DNA of 64,000 nucleotides from Schlegelella aquatica (GTDB lineage Bacteria; Pseudomonadota; Gammaproteobacteria; Burkholderiales; Burkholderiaceae_C), in contig NZ_CP110257.1 in NCBI RefSeq assembly GCF_026013905.1, positions 2,688,001-2,752,000 of the forward strand, in the 5' to 3' direction. The notes beneath the pieces are model-generated. The model was not told where the DNA came from. It saw only the letters and a list, made by a program, of their open reading frames with translations, and did not search any database. Shown in pieces: positions 30,575 to 40,961 of the stretch (its first letter is position 1; the number at the start of each line of letters is the position of its first letter). Made by a program: the position numbers and the translations under genes.

Positions 30575-32560
30575 ATGGTTGCCTCCTTTGCGAACAAACT
30601 CGATGCGCTGGGTGCCTGGCGCGCCGGACTGCAAACGCAGATCGGCGAGCTGTCGCGATTCCTTTTCGACCACGACCTGCTCGACGAGCCCGCCTCCCAG
30701 CAGCTGGAATCGCTCGCACAGCGGGTGGCGGCCGAGAAGCTGGTCGTCGCCTTCGTCGCCGAGTTCTCGCGCGGCAAGTCGGAGCTCATCAACGCGATCT
30801 TCTTCGCCGACACCGGACGGCGCATCCTGCCGGCCACGCCGGGGCGCACGACGATGTGCCCGGTGGAACTGAGCTACGACCCCGACGAGCCGCCCTCGCT
30901 GAAGCTGCTGGACATCGACACGCGCTTGGGCACGCAGTCGCTGACGGAATTGCGCGCCCACCCGAGCGCCTGGCGGGAAGTGCCGCTGAACGTGAAGCGG
31001 CCCGACCTGCTGGCCGAGGAGCTCACCCAGGTGACACAGACCAAGCGGGTGCCGGTGGAGGCGGCGCGGGCGCTGGGCTTCTGGGACGACGAGCACCCCC
31101 AGGACAACCCGCCGATCGGCGAGGACGGCCTGGTCGAGGTGCCCGCCTGGCGCCACGCGGTCATCAACTACCCGCACCCCCTGCTCAAGCGCGGCCTGGT
31201 CGTGCTCGACACGCCGGGGCTCAACGCCATCGGCGCGGAGCCCGAACTCACCGTGAGCCTGCTGCCGTCGGCCCATGCGACGGTGTTCATCCTGGCCGCC
31301 GACACCGGCGTGACCAAGACCGATCTCGCGATCTGGCGAGACCACCTGTGCGGGCAACCGCTCGCACGCTATGTCGCGCTCAACAAGATCGACACGCTGG
31401 CCGACCCCTTGAGCGCGCACGCCGAGGTGGAGATCCACATCGCCCGCCAGCGTGCCCAGACGGCCCGCATCCTCGAGGTGCCCGAGAACCGGGTGTTCCC
31501 CCTCTCCGCGAAACTCGCGCTCGCGGGCCGCGTGACGGGCGATGCCGACGACCTGCGGGCCAGTCGTATCCTCGACTTGGAGGACGCTCTCGGGCAGCAA
31601 CTGCTGCCCCAGCGGCGCGAGGTGATCGAGCAGGTGGTGACCGACGGCCTCGCGCAGCTCGAAGCCCATGTGGGGCGGCGCCTCGCGGACCGCCGGCGCC
31701 AGGTGGCCGAGCAGCTCGTCGAGCTGCGCAGCCTGCGAGGCAAGAACAGCGGCATGCTCGCTGCGCTCTTGAAGCGGGCCGAGGCCGAGAGCGCCGAATT
31801 CGAGGAGTGCATCGGCCACGTGCAGGCAATGCGCGCGGTGCACACGCGCATGCTGAAAGAAGCGCTGGTGTCCATCGGCAACGACGTGCTGCGCGAGCAC
31901 ACCGAGGTCTTGCAGGACAAGCTGCGCCACGCGGTGCTGAACCTGGGTGCCAAGAAGGCGTTCTCCGAGATGTGCGCGGCGCTGCGCGAGCGGCTCGAGG
32001 ACGCCCAGCGCAAGGGCGGCGAGATCCAGGAGATGCTGGCTGCGTCGTTCGCCAAGCTCAACGCCGAGTACGGATTCGGCCTGGCCACACCGAAGGCGCC
32101 CGACCTGACGCGCTTCGTCCGCGACCTGGACCTCATCGAGCGCAATTACATGCAGTACCTGGGCCTGTCGTACGCGGTGCGGCTGTCCAATGCGCGCTTC
32201 CTGGAGCAGTTCCGGCGCATGCTGGTGTCCAAGCTGCGGGTGGTGTTCGAGGGCGCCTGCGGCGAGCTCGAGCTGTGGAACAAGACCGCCTCGGCCCAGA
32301 TCGACTCCCAGTTGCGCGACCGCCGCCGCAACTTCAAGCGCCGGCGCGAGTCGCTCGAGCGTGCCCAAGGCGCGAGCCAGGAACTGGAGGCGCGCATCTA
32401 CGAAGTGGAATCGCAAGAAGCGCGCCTGAAGCAACTGCAGGCCCAGCTGGCCGCCCGCGTCCAGGCCTTGCAGGCCGCCGCCGCAGGGCCGTTGCCGAAC
32501 GTGCAGGTCTCCAGCGTGACGATCGAGCTGCCGCTCGAGGCCCAAGCCGACGGTGTCTGA
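30575..32560 (+). CDS. Dynamin-like GTPase
   Basis: A 661-residue large GTPase. The G1 loop VAEFSRGKS (residues 61-69) resembles the bacterial dynamin type GEFSRGKST but lacks the first glycine and has S-E instead of S-T; G2 is in TPGRTTMCP, G3 is LDTPGLNAIG near residue 211, G4 is LNKID near 270. The C-terminal 330 residues are helical and coiled-coil-rich. There is no clear membrane segment. Its place between mutM and mutY recurs in betaproteobacteria. The function is unknown; bacterial dynamin-like proteins act in membrane remodelling. It overlaps the mutY start by eight bases. Confidence 0.85.
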   Translation: MVASFANKLDALGAWRAGLQTQIGELSRFLFDHDLLDEPASQQLESLAQRVAAEKLVVAFVAEFSRGKSELINAIFFADTGRRILPATPGRTTMCPVELSYDPDEPPSLKLLDIDTRLGTQSLTELRAHPSAWREVPLNVKRPDLLAEELTQVTQTKRVPVEAARALGFWDDEHPQDNPPIGEDGLVEVPAWRHAVINYPHPLLKRGLVVLDTPGLNAIGAEPELTVSLLPSAHATVFILAADTGVTKTDLAIWRDHLCGQPLARYVALNKIDTLADPLSAHAEVEIHIARQRAQTARILEVPENRVFPLSAKLALAGRVTGDADDLRASRILDLEDALGQQLLPQRREVIEQVVTDGLAQLEAHVGRRLADRRRQVAEQLVELRSLRGKNSGMLAALLKRAEAESAEFEECIGHVQAMRAVHTRMLKEALVSIGNDVLREHTEVLQDKLRHAVLNLGAKKAFSEMCAALRERLEDAQRKGGEIQEMLAASFAKLNAEYGFGLATPKAPDLTRFVRDLDLIERNYMQYLGLSYAVRLSNARFLEQFRRMLVSKLRVVFEGACGELELWNKTASAQIDSQLRDRRRNFKRRRESLERAQGASQELEARIYEVESQEARLKQLQAQLAARVQALQAAAAGPLPNVQVSSVTIELPLEAQADGV

Positions 32561-33623
32561 GGTGAGCCGCCCGGGCCCGGCCGCGCTCTCGGCGGGCAGC
32601 GACCTGGACATGCTGCGTCGCGAGTTCGCAGCGCGCCTCGTCGCGTGGCAGCGCGAGCACGGCCGCCATCGGCTGCCTTGGCAGCAGACGCGCGACCCCT
32701 ACCGCGTGTGGCTGTCGGAGATCATGCTGCAGCAGACGCAGGTCTCCACCGTGCTCGCCTACTACGAGCGCTTCCTGGCCCGCTTCCCGGACGTGGTGGC
32801 GCTGGCCGACGCCTCGCTGGACGAGGTGTTGGCCCTGTGGAGCGGCCTGGGGTACTACAGTCGCGCCCGCAACCTGCATCGCTGCGCCCAGGAGGTGCGC
32901 GACCGTCACGGCGGCCGGTTTCCGCCCACCGCCGCGGGCTTGGCCGAGCTGCCCGGCATCGGCCGCTCCACCGCTGCCGCGGTCGCGGCCTTCTGCTTCG
33001 GCGAGAAGGCGGCCATCCTGGACGGCAACGTCAAGCGGGTGCTGGGCCGTGTGCTGGCCTTCGAAGGCGACCTGTCGCAGGCGCGCGCCGAGCGCGAGCT
33101 GTGGGCGCACGCCGAGGCCCTCCTGCCGGACGAAGGCATCGATGCCTACACCCAGGGTCTGATGGACCTGGGCGCGGGGCTGTGCAGCGTGCGCTCGCCC
33201 ACCTGCCTGCTCTGCCCGGTGGCGTCGCTGTGCCGCGCACGCGCGCTCGGGCAGCCGGAGCGTTTTCCCGTCAAGACGCGCCGCATCGCCCGCGGTCGAC
33301 GCGAGAGCTGGTGGCTCTGGATCGAGCACGAGCGCGAGGTCTGCCTCGTGCCGCGCCCGGCTCGCGGCGTCTGGGCGGGGCTCTTGAGCCTGCCGGAGTT
33401 CGACAGCGCCGAGGGCCTGCACGCCGCCCTCGACGGCTGGCAGGTCGAGGCCCAGCCGCAGCCGCGCGTGGAGCACGCGCTGACCCACTTCGACTGGGTG
33501 CTGCACCCGGTGAAGGTCCGGCCGCTCGAGCGCCCCGCCTGGCCGCATGCGCGGTGGATCCCCTACGCCCGGCTCAGCGAGGTCGGCCTGCCGGCGCCGC
33601 TGCGGCGGCTGCTTCAGGGGTGA
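32553..33623 (+). CDS. mutY: Adenine DNA glycosylase
   Basis: MutY removes adenine mispaired with 8-oxoguanine. It has the catalytic glutamate in SEIMLQQTQV (E56), the helix-hairpin-helix LPGIGRSTAAA, the aspartate in AILDGNVKRV (about D156) and the 4Fe-4S cluster C211-x6-C218-x2-C221-x5-C227, followed by the NUDIX-like 8-oxoG recognition domain. The start is uncertain: GTG 32553 gives 356 residues and overlaps the dynamin gene; GTG 32562 or ATG 32610, which gives the E. coli-like N-terminus, are alternatives. Confidence 0.96.
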   Translation: MSEVSRPGPAALSAGSDLDMLRREFAARLVAWQREHGRHRLPWQQTRDPYRVWLSEIMLQQTQVSTVLAYYERFLARFPDVVALADASLDEVLALWSGLGYYSRARNLHRCAQEVRDRHGGRFPPTAAGLAELPGIGRSTAAAVAAFCFGEKAAILDGNVKRVLGRVLAFEGDLSQARAERELWAHAEALLPDEGIDAYTQGLMDLGAGLCSVRSPTCLLCPVASLCRARALGQPERFPVKTRRIARGRRESWWLWIEHEREVCLVPRPARGVWAGLLSLPEFDSAEGLHAALDGWQVEAQPQPRVEHALTHFDWVLHPVKVRPLERPAWPHARWIPYARLSEVGLPAPLRRLLQG

Positions 33624-33692
33624 AACCGGCACCGGTGCTGCGGCGCACGCCGCTCGCCGGACGGCGGGCCACCGCGCGGCTGGAGGCCCGTC

Positions 33693-34319
33693 TCACGGGG
33701 CCTGCACGATCCCCTTTTGCTTGAGGAACTGGTCCACCAGCTTCAGGCGCACCTGCGGGTCGGGCAGTTCCATCAGCTTCTGGCGTGCGGCCAGCGGGAT
33801 CGGCAGCACCTCGCACCAGCGGTTGGCGATCCAGCCGGCGTCCTCGAAGCGGTAGGGTTCGAGGAAAGGCACCGGCCCCTTGGTGCGCATGGTGCGGATG
33901 AGCGCCGCCAGCGCCTGCGCGCAGGCGAGGTGCTCCTCGGCCGGTAGGGCGGCCTCGTCCGGCTCGATCCACTCGACCTCGGCCACCCACAGACCGCCTG
34001 GCTGCTGTTCGCTGGAGCGCACATTGAACCGCTGCACGCCTCGGCAGCGCGCATGCAGGATGCCGGGCTGCGCGCCGTCGATCTCGATCACCTCGGCACT
34101 GCAGCCCACCGCCTCGAACTCGACGCGCTCGCCGGGGCGGCGCACCTCCTGGCCTTGTCGCAACGCGACGACGCCGAAGGGCACGCGGTCGCGCACGCAG
34201 GTGCTGATGAGATCGAGATAGCGGGCCTCGAAGACTTTCAGTCCGAGCAGTCCGTCCGGAAACAGAACCGATTGCAGCGGAAAGAGCGCAAGACGCGTGG
34301 ATTCGGGTACTGCGGTCAT
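33693..34319 (-). CDS. LON substrate-binding domain protein
   Basis: A 208-residue stand-alone LON N-terminal domain: [28 protein letters not shown] at residues 10-37 is the hallmark, and [13 protein letters not shown] follows. There is no AAA+ or protease part. Such proteins are common in betaproteobacteria and are thought to bind proteins; no role is proven. ATG 34319 overlaps the rapZ stop (ATGA), so it is the last gene of the nadK-recN-rapZ unit. Confidence 0.9.
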   Translation of the reverse strand: MTAVPESTRLALFPLQSVLFPDGLLGLKVFEARYLDLISTCVRDRVPFGVVALRQGQEVRRPGERVEFEAVGCSAEVIEIDGAQPGILHARCRGVQRFNVRSSEQQPGGLWVAEVEWIEPDEAALPAEEHLACAQALAALIRTMRTKGPVPFLEPYRFEDAGWIANRWCEVLPIPLAARQKLMELPDPQVRLKLVDQFLKQKGIVQAP

Positions 34320-35227
34320 GGGGAGTCTCGTGCGTCCAGCTCGCGGTGCCGCACCAGGGTCGCGCCCCGGTCGCGCAGGCGCTGGGCCAGTTGTTCGACG
34401 CAGTACACCGAGCGGTGCTGCCCCCCGGTGCAGCCGATGGCGACCGTGAGGTAACTGCGCTGGTCCTGCTCGAAGGCCGGCAGCCAGCGGCGCAGGAAGG
34501 TTTCGATCTGCGCGACCATCTCGCCCACTTCCGGCTGCGATTCGAGGTAGGCGATCACGTCGGGGTCGCGTCCCGTCTGCGGGCGCAGCTCGCGGATGTA
34601 GTAGGGGTTGGGCAGCACGCGCACGTCGAAGACGAAATCCGCATCCAGCGGCACGCCGTGCTTGAAGGCGAAGGATTCGAACACGAGCGTCAGCTTGGCC
34701 GGCGGGGCCTGAACGAAGCTGCGAATCCAGCTGCGCAGCTGGGCGGGACGCAGCTCGCTCGTGTCCACGACGCTGGAGGCCTGGCGCAAGTCCGACAGCA
34801 GTTCGCGCTCCAAGTTGATCGCCTCCATCAGCGCATGGTGGGCGTCGCTGTCGCCCGGCGGGGAGAGCGGGTGGCGCCGGCGCGTCTCGGAGAATCGACG
34901 CACGAGCGCGTCGGTCGAGGCGTCGAGGAAGATGGTCTTCATCGCGATGCCCGACTCCCGCAGCTTGCCCATGACGGGCAGCAGGTGCGGCAAGGAGCGC
35001 GCGCTGCGCACGTCGACGGCGATCGCGATGCGCGGCGTGAACCGCGAGTGTTCCAGCGAGACGAACGTCTCGATCAGCTCGGGAGGCAGGTTGTCGACGC
35101 AGAAGTAGCCGGCATCCTCGAGCGCGTGCAACGCCACCGACTTGCCCGAGCCCGAGATGCCGGTGATGAGTACCAGCTCACGCAAGGGATCGCTCGCGGG
35201 TGCAGTGGCGGACAGGGTCGGATTCAT
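34316..35227 (-). CDS. rapZ: RNase adapter protein RapZ
   Basis: RapZ is a P-loop protein that in enterobacteria directs RNase E to the small RNA GlmZ and so controls glucosamine-6-phosphate synthase. The 303-residue protein has Walker A GISGSGKS at 23-30, [21 protein letters not shown] and the C-terminal [12 protein letters not shown] target small RNA is not known here and none is visible in the window. ATG 35227 overlaps the recN stop (ATGA). hprK and PTS genes, usual upstream neighbours of rapZ, are absent. Confidence 0.95.
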   Translation of the reverse strand: MNPTLSATAPASDPLRELVLITGISGSGKSVALHALEDAGYFCVDNLPPELIETFVSLEHSRFTPRIAIAVDVRSARSLPHLLPVMGKLRESGIAMKTIFLDASTDALVRRFSETRRRHPLSPPGDSDAHHALMEAINLERELLSDLRQASSVVDTSELRPAQLRSWIRSFVQAPPAKLTLVFESFAFKHGVPLDADFVFDVRVLPNPYYIRELRPQTGRDPDVIAYLESQPEVGEMVAQIETFLRRWLPAFEQDQRSYLTVAIGCTGGQHRSVYCVEQLAQRLRDRGATLVRHRELDARDSP

Positions 35228-36927
35228 GAGCGCCTGCGCGTCTTGCTCGGGCTGCCCGGGGACGGGGCGAGGGCGGCTGCAGCCGCGGCGCTCGACAGCA
35301 TCTCCTGCGCGTGGGCGAAGCTCGTACCCGACAGTTGCTGGCCGCCCAGCATCCGTGCGATCTCGGCGACGCGCTGCTCGCCAGCGACCGTCTGCACAGC
35401 GCTCGTCGTCACGCCCGCGCGGCTGGTCTTGCTGACGACGAAGTGATGGTCGGCGCACGCGGCCACCTGCGGCAGGTGCGTGACGGCGAGCACCTGGCGG
35501 TCGCGGCCGAGTTGCTTCATCAGGCGCCCCACCGTCTCGGCCACGGCGCCGCCGATACCCACGTCGATCTCGTCGAAGATGAGCGTGCCGGCCTCGCCGA
35601 GCTGGCTGGTCGTCACGGCGATGGCCAGCGCGATGCGGGAGAGCTCGCCGCCCGAGGCCACCTTGCCGAGCGGCCGGGGCGTGGACCCCTCGTGACCCGC
35701 GACGAGGAACTCGATCGATTCCAACCCCCACGACTGCGGCGCGGGCAGCGGAACGACCGCGACCTCGAAGCGCCCGCCCGCCATGCCGAGCGACTGCATC
35801 GCCTGCGTGACCGCGGCGGCCAGGCGCGGTGCCGCCTGCTGCCGTGCGCGTCCAGCCTCACGGGCCACCCGCTCGAACTCGCGCCGCGCCGTCGCCGCGG
35901 CGGCCTCCAGGGCCTCCAGGTCGGCCGCTGCCTCCAGCTCGTGGAGTTCCTGGCGCCAGCCCGCCAGCACGGCGGGCAGCTCCTCGGGCGGGCGGCGGTA
36001 GCGGCGCGCCAGGCTCACCCAGGCCCCGAGACGTTCGTCGAGCTCCTGCAGGCGGGCCGGGTCGAGGTCGGCATGGCGCAGGTAGCCGTGCAGGCTGTGC
36101 GAGGCGTCTTGCAGTTGGGCCTGCGCGCTTTGCAGCACCTCGATCACGGCCGCGAGGCTGTCGTCGTACTCGGCCACGGACTGCAGCGCATCGACCGCGC
36201 GGGCCGTCAGCTCGTCGGCGCTGCCCTCGGCTTCGGACAGCGCATCCAAGGCCCCCTGCACCGCATCGAGCAGCGACTGCGCATGGCTGAGCCGGCGGTG
36301 CTCGGCGTTGAGTTCGTCCCACTCGTGCTCGCCCGGCGAGAGCTTCTCGAGCTCGCCGATCTGCCAGGCCAGGCGCTCGCGCTCGCGATCCAGGTCGGCC
36401 TGCCGGGCGCGGGCATCGTCCAGTCGCGCCTGCGCCTCGCGCCAGACCTGCCAGGCGGCCTGGAGCGGCGCCAGCGGCACGCCCGCGTAGGCGTCGAAGA
36501 GCGCCCGCACGGATTCGGCGCGCGTGAGGCTTTGCCAAGCGTGCTGGCCGTGGATGTCCACCAGACGCTCGCCCGCGGCCTTGAGCTGCGCCACCGTCGC
36601 GGCGCTGCCGTTGATCCACGCGCGGCTCTTGCCCTGCGCGTCGATCGTACGCCGCAACAGCAACTCGTCGCCCGGCTCGAAGCCGGCCTCCTCCAGCCAG
36701 GGCACGAGCGCGGGCGGCAGGTCGAAGGCCGCCGTGATCTCGGCGCGCGAGGCGCCCTCGCGCACCACGCCGGCGTCGCCGCGGCTGCCCAGAGCAAGTT
36801 GCAGCGCGTCGATGAGGATGGACTTGCCCGCGCCGGTCTCGCCGGTCAGGACGGAAAAGCCGGAATCGAGCTCGATCTCGAGCTCGCTGACGATGACGAA
36901 ATCGCGCAATGCGATGCGTCTGAGCAT
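35224..36927 (-). CDS. recN: DNA repair protein RecN
   Basis: RecN is an SMC-like ATPase for double-strand break repair. The 567-residue protein has the N-terminal Walker [17 protein letters not shown] (about 28-43), a long coiled coil (about 155-380), and the C-terminal signature/Walker B region with [13 protein letters not shown] and [13 protein letters not shown]. It shares one base with the nadK stop (TGATG) and overlaps rapZ, so nadK-recN-rapZ-LON is one tightly packed operon. No LexA box was looked for beyond inspection; none stood out. Confidence 0.97.
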   Translation of the reverse strand: MLRRIALRDFVIVSELEIELDSGFSVLTGETGAGKSILIDALQLALGSRGDAGVVREGASRAEITAAFDLPPALVPWLEEAGFEPGDELLLRRTIDAQGKSRAWINGSAATVAQLKAAGERLVDIHGQHAWQSLTRAESVRALFDAYAGVPLAPLQAAWQVWREAQARLDDARARQADLDRERERLAWQIGELEKLSPGEHEWDELNAEHRRLSHAQSLLDAVQGALDALSEAEGSADELTARAVDALQSVAEYDDSLAAVIEVLQSAQAQLQDASHSLHGYLRHADLDPARLQELDERLGAWVSLARRYRRPPEELPAVLAGWRQELHELEAAADLEALEAAAATARREFERVAREAGRARQQAAPRLAAAVTQAMQSLGMAGGRFEVAVVPLPAPQSWGLESIEFLVAGHEGSTPRPLGKVASGGELSRIALAIAVTTSQLGEAGTLIFDEIDVGIGGAVAETVGRLMKQLGRDRQVLAVTHLPQVAACADHHFVVSKTSRAGVTTSAVQTVAGEQRVAEIARMLGGQQLSGTSFAHAQEMLSSAAAAAALAPSPGSPSKTRRRS

Positions 36928-37805
36928 CAGACCCCCACTCCCTCGTTCCAGTGCAGCTTCTTGCGCAGCGTGGCGTAGTAGCTCCAGCCGCGCGGATGGA
37001 GGAAACGCACTTGGTGCGCCGAACGGCGCACGCAGATGCGATCGCCGTGCAGGAGGCTGGCCAGGCGTTGCATATCGAAGTTGGCGCTCGCGTCGCGGCC
37101 GGCGACGATCTCGATCGTGATCTGGCTCGAGTCGGGCAGGACGATGGGGCGGTTGGACAGCGTGTGCGGGGCGATCGGCACCAGCACCCAGCCCTTGATC
37201 GCGGGATGCAGGATCGGACCGTTGGCCGAGAGCGCGTAGGCCGTGGAGCCGGTGGGCGAGGCGACGATGAGGCCGTCGGCGCGGATGTTGGCCATGAACT
37301 GCTCGTCCACGTCCACCCGCAACTCGACCATGCCAGCCGTCGCGCCGCGGCTGACGACGACGTCGTTCATCGCGAAGCCGTCGAAGATTGGATGGCCGTC
37401 GCGCAGCACCTGGCCCTCGAGCATCGTGCGGTGCTCTTCCTCGTAGTGGCCGGCGAACATCTCGCGCAGCGTCTCGCGCACGTCCTGCACCGGAATGTCG
37501 GTGATGAACCCGAGCCGCCCCTGGTTGATGCCGATGAGCGGCACGCCGTAGCGGGCAAGCTCGCGCGCGATGTGCAGCATGGTGCCGTCGCCGCCCACGA
37601 CGATGGCCAGGTCACAGCGCAGACCGATCTCGGCCACGGTGAGCATCGGGTACTCAGCCAGTGAGGTGTTGAGCGCCGTGTCGTGCTCCAGCGCCACCTC
37701 GGCGCCCAGCCGCAGCAGCAGCTGCGCGATGTCATTGAGCACCGGCTCGATGCCTTGAGCCTGGTACTTGCCAATCAGGGCCACATGACGAAAGCGCGGA
37801 AGCAT
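36927..37805 (-). CDS. nadK: NAD kinase
   Basis: NadK phosphorylates NAD to NADP. The 292-residue protein has the GGDGT motif at 71-75 ([12 protein letters not shown]), the NDVV segment and [15 protein letters not shown]. Length is normal. It is the first gene of the minus-strand unit nadK-recN-rapZ-LON and is divergent from hrcA 112 bp away, a conserved arrangement in betaproteobacteria. Confidence 0.97.
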   Translation of the reverse strand: MLPRFRHVALIGKYQAQGIEPVLNDIAQLLLRLGAEVALEHDTALNTSLAEYPMLTVAEIGLRCDLAIVVGGDGTMLHIARELARYGVPLIGINQGRLGFITDIPVQDVRETLREMFAGHYEEEHRTMLEGQVLRDGHPIFDGFAMNDVVVSRGATAGMVELRVDVDEQFMANIRADGLIVASPTGSTAYALSANGPILHPAIKGWVLVPIAPHTLSNRPIVLPDSSQITIEIVAGRDASANFDMQRLASLLHGDRICVRRSAHQVRFLHPRGWSYYATLRKKLHWNEGVGV

Positions 37806-37903
37806 GGAAGGATTACACCACAGCGCCTGCGCCGGAACGTGAAGCGCTGCCGCTTGGCGGGGAGTGCCGGCCCCGACACGCTACCCGGGAAAAAGTCCCC
37901 GCC

Positions 37904-37909
37904 CTACAA
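37904..37909 (+). promoter_or_regulatory. Possible -10 element (TACAAT) for hrcA
   Basis: TACAAT lies eight bases before the hrcA ATG, which would make the transcript nearly leaderless. No CIRCE inverted repeat (TTAGCACTC type) is present here, so hrcA does not appear to be self-regulated through a local CIRCE. Confidence 0.4.
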
Positions 37910-37917
37910 TCACTTGC

Positions 37918-38934
37918 ATGCTGGACGATCGTGCGAAAACCCTGCTCAAGGCCCTCGTGGAGCGCTACATCGCCGAAGGCCAGCCGGTGGGCTCACGCAC
38001 CCTGTCCAAAGCGTCGGGGCTGGACCTCTCCCCGGCGACCATCCGCAACGTGATGGCCGATCTGGAGGAGCTGGGCCTCATCGCCAGCCCTCACACCTCG
38101 GCCGGACGGGTGCCCACCGCACGCGGCTACCGGCTGTTCGTGGACACCATGCTCACCGTGCGGCCGCTGGAGGTCGAGGCCCCGCCCGAAGTGGCCGGTC
38201 AGCTGCAGCCCGACCAGCCCAAGAAGGTCATTGCCAACGCCGCGCAGCTGCTGTCGAATTTGTCGCAGTTCGTCGGCGTGGTCACCGCCCCGCGCAAGCC
38301 GTCGGTGTTCCGTCACATCGAGTTCCTGCGTCTGTCGGACCGGCGGGTGTTGGTCATCCTGGTTGCCCCGGACGGAGACGTGCAGAACCGCGTGATCTTC
38401 ACCCAACACGACTACTCGCAGTCGGAGCTGGTGGAGGCCACCAACTACCTGAACGGCCACTATGCCGGGCTGACGATCGAGGAGGTGCGCGAGCGCCTCA
38501 AGGGTGAGATCGACGCGCTGCGCGGCGAGATCGCCGCACTGATGCAGGCCGCCGTGCAGGCCGGCTCCGAGGCGATCGCCGAAAGCACCGACGACGTGGT
38601 GATCTCCGGCGAGCGCAACCTGCTGCAGGTGCAAGACTTCTCCAGCGACCTCGGCTCGCTGCGCAAGCTGTTCGACCTGTTCGAGCAGAAGACCCAGCTG
38701 ATGCGGCTGCTCGACGTGTCCAGCCGTGCCGAAGGGGTGCGCATTTACATCGGCGGCGAGAGCCAGGTGGTGCCGTACGAGGAGCTGTCGGTCGTCTCGG
38801 CACCTTACGAGGTGGACGGCCAGGTGGTGGGCACGCTGGGCGTGATCGGCCCCACGCGCATGGCGTACGACCGCATGATCCAGATCGTGGACATCACCGC
38901 CCGGCTGGTCTCCAATGCCCTGAGTCAAAAGTAG
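37918..38934 (+). CDS. hrcA: Heat-inducible transcription repressor HrcA
   Basis: HrcA represses groESL and related heat-shock genes by binding CIRCE, helped by GroEL. The 338-residue protein has the winged-helix N-terminal domain ([37 protein letters not shown]), the GAF-like middle and the C-terminal [13 protein letters not shown] segment. The ATG 37918 ([10 protein letters not shown]) fits the family start; an in-frame ATG 18 codons earlier gives an unrelated N-terminus. Confidence 0.97.
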   Translation: MLDDRAKTLLKALVERYIAEGQPVGSRTLSKASGLDLSPATIRNVMADLEELGLIASPHTSAGRVPTARGYRLFVDTMLTVRPLEVEAPPEVAGQLQPDQPKKVIANAAQLLSNLSQFVGVVTAPRKPSVFRHIEFLRLSDRRVLVILVAPDGDVQNRVIFTQHDYSQSELVEATNYLNGHYAGLTIEEVRERLKGEIDALRGEIAALMQAAVQAGSEAIAESTDDVVISGERNLLQVQDFSSDLGSLRKLFDLFEQKTQLMRLLDVSSRAEGVRIYIGGESQVVPYEELSVVSAPYEVDGQVVGTLGVIGPTRMAYDRMIQIVDITARLVSNALSQK

Positions 38935-38999
38935 GTCGCGCGCCGGGTGCCGCTCTACAATCCCACGCTTTCGCGCGCACCGGTCTTGGGTGCGCCCTG

Positions 39000-39076
39000 G
39001 GGCCGTTAGCTCAGTCGGTTAGAGCAGAGGACTCATAATCCTTTGGTCGCAGGTTCGAGCCCTGCACGGCCTACCA
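39000..39076 (+). tRNA. tRNA with CAT anticodon (probably elongator Met)
   Basis: A 77-nt cloverleaf: acceptor stem GGGCCGT/ACGGCCT with a G1-U72 wobble pair, D arm GCTC, anticodon stem-loop AGGACTCATAATCCT, T arm and encoded ACCA. CAT can be elongator Met or the TilS-modified Ile that reads AUA. The absence of C1-A72 mismatch and of three G-C pairs in the anticodon stem excludes initiator Met. The variable loop CTTTGGTC resembles Ile2 to some degree, so the amino acid is not certain. Confidence 0.9.
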
Positions 39077-39201
39077 AGAAGATCGAGCGGGCCCTGGGCG
39101 GCGGGGCACGCAGTCGCCGGAGTGTCCCCCGGCGCCGGCCGGTGGCCGCCCCTCCTCCTCGATGTCCTGCGGCGGCGGGGTCACCCGTCCGCGACCAACC
39201 C

Positions 39202-39834
39202 TCAATGGATCAGCCCCTGCCGCACCGCATACAGCACCAGCTCCGCGGTGCTGGCCACGCCCAGCTTTTCGAGGATGTGGGTGCGGTGCGTGCTCACGGT
39301 CTTCACGCTGATCATCATCTCCTCGCCGATCTGCGTGAGCGACAGGCCTTTGAGCAGCATCAGCATGATCTGGTGCTCGCGCGTGGACAGGCGCTGGTGC
39401 GGCGGGCGCTCGTCGGCGCCGTGCAGCTGCGCCTGCACGAGCGGCGCGGCGCGCGCGCTCAGGTACTGGCCGCCGGCGGCCACGCGGCGGATCGCGGTCA
39501 CGAGCTCGGCGGGTTCGGCGTCTTTGGGCAGGTAGCCGTTCGCCCCGGCCTTCACCGCGACCAGCGCGTACTGCGCCTCCGGATACATCGACAGCATCAG
39601 CACCGGCAGCGTGGGGGCCGCGCCGCGGATCGACTCCAGCACCTCCAGGCCGCTGCGCCCGTCCATGTTGATGTCCAGCAGCACGAGGTGATAGCGGTGC
39701 TCCTTGACCATCTCCAGCGCCTCGCTGCCGTTGCGCGCCTCGCCGGCCACGCGCATGTCGGGCTCGTCGAGCAGCAGGCGCCGGATGCCGGAGCGGAAGA
39801 TGGTGTGGTCGTCGGCCAGCAGCAGGTCGATCAT
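39202..39834 (-). CDS. NarL/LuxR-type response regulator
   Basis: A 210-residue regulator with a receiver domain (D8, D9, phospho-acceptor D54, LPKDAEPAELV) and a C-terminal LuxR-type helix-turn-helix (LSTREHQIMLMLLKGLSLTQIGEEM, about 148-206). It is 11 bp downstream of its sensor kinase on the minus strand. NarL-type regulators bind inverted repeats; two copies of a 14-bp palindrome lie in the promoter region upstream of the sensor and the divergent esterase, and are the obvious candidate sites. Confidence 0.93.
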   Translation of the reverse strand: MIDLLLADDHTIFRSGIRRLLLDEPDMRVAGEARNGSEALEMVKEHRYHLVLLDINMDGRSGLEVLESIRGAAPTLPVLMLSMYPEAQYALVAVKAGANGYLPKDAEPAELVTAIRRVAAGGQYLSARAAPLVQAQLHGADERPPHQRLSTREHQIMLMLLKGLSLTQIGEEMMISVKTVSTHRTHILEKLGVASTAELVLYAVRQGLIH

Positions 39835-39845
39835 GGCGGCGCTCC

Positions 39846-40895
39846 CTACAGCAGCGGGGCACGCAGGCGCAGCCGCGTGCCGGCGCCGGGCGCCGAGTCG
39901 AGGCTGAACTCGGCGCCGATCTCGCGCGCGCGTTCGCTCATGCTGAGCAGGCCGAGTGCGTTGCGGCCCTGCGCGGCGGGGTCGAAGCCGAGGCCGTCGT
40001 CTTCGAGGCTCAGCATGAGCATGTCGCCTTCGGTCGTGAGGGCCGCACGCACGCGCGCCGCCTGCGCATGGCGCGCCACGTTGGTCAGCGCCTCCTGGAA
40101 GATGCGGTACAGCGCGATCGCACGCTTGGGCGACAGGCGCACCGGCGTGGGCGCTCGCGCGTCCAGCGTATGCGGCACGCCCGAGCGCGCGCTGAACTCG
40201 CCCAGTTCTCGCGCGATGGCCGCCGCGAGGTCCAGGTGCTCCAGTTCGCTGGGCCGCAGCGCCTCCGACATCTCGCGCACGGTGTCGATCGTCTTCTGCG
40301 TCAGCGCGATCAGCCCGCGCGTGAGCTCCTGCAGCTCGGCGCTGTCGGCGCGGCGCAGCACGCGCGTGGCGTCCATCTTGAGGGAGGTGAGCATGCCGCC
40401 GAGCACGTCATGCACGTCGCGCGCGAAGCTCAGGCGCTGCTCCTCCAGCTTGCGGTGGGTGTAGGCCGAGAGCTGCTGCAACTGCTCGCGCGAACGGCGC
40501 AACTCCTCCTCGTTGCGCAGCCGCTCGGTCGCGTCGATGCCCACGCCGATCACCGCCGGCCGGCCGCGGTAGAGGATGCGCGAGCCGTGCACTTCCACCA
40601 GCAGCTCGCGCCCGTCGCGGTGCAGCAAGTGGGTGATGAAGTGGATGCTGGGCGGGTCGGCGTTGAGCCGCTTGTAGTACAGCCGCAGCACCTCGGGCAG
40701 GAAGTGCGGTGCAATGAACTTCGTCAGGTGGCCACCGATCATTTCCTCGGGCGTGTAGCCCATGATGGCCGCGAAGGTGTGGTTGGTATAGACGCAGCAC
40801 TCGTCCTGCAGCACGTAGATGCCCGCCACCGACTGCTCCACGATCGCGTGGAAGGGCACGTCGGAGAGCGTGGCGCGGTCGAAGTCGGTGGTCAT
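39846..40895 (-). CDS. PAS-containing NarX-type histidine kinase
   Basis: A 349-residue soluble kinase with a PAS domain (about 12-125: YVLQDECCVYTNHTFAAIMG, quoted in part), a HisKA_3 dimerisation region with RDVHDVLGG (phospho-histidine H162) and an HATPase domain (YRIFQEALTNVARHAQA, GRNALGLLSMSERA). It has no membrane segment, so it senses a cytoplasmic signal, perhaps through the Cys-Cys-bearing PAS. ATG 40895 is chosen as the first start ahead of the PAS; the ribosome-binding site is weak. It is divergent from the esterase-ligase-SBP operon and likely controls it. Confidence 0.9.
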   Translation of the reverse strand: MTTDFDRATLSDVPFHAIVEQSVAGIYVLQDECCVYTNHTFAAIMGYTPEEMIGGHLTKFIAPHFLPEVLRLYYKRLNADPPSIHFITHLLHRDGRELLVEVHGSRILYRGRPAVIGVGIDATERLRNEEELRRSREQLQQLSAYTHRKLEEQRLSFARDVHDVLGGMLTSLKMDATRVLRRADSAELQELTRGLIALTQKTIDTVREMSEALRPSELEHLDLAAAIARELGEFSARSGVPHTLDARAPTPVRLSPKRAIALYRIFQEALTNVARHAQAARVRAALTTEGDMLMLSLEDDGLGFDPAAQGRNALGLLSMSERAREIGAEFSLDSAPGAGTRLRLRAPLL

Positions 40896-40961
40896 GTCGG
40901 GCACCGGTCCATGGTAGGCAAGCCCGGCGTCAGATGGCGCAGGGCTTCCCCGGAGCGGTTC

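Noticed and set aside
37806..37917. CIRCE element upstream of hrcA
   Set aside because: No TTAGCACTC-N9-GAGTGCTAA-like inverted repeat is present.
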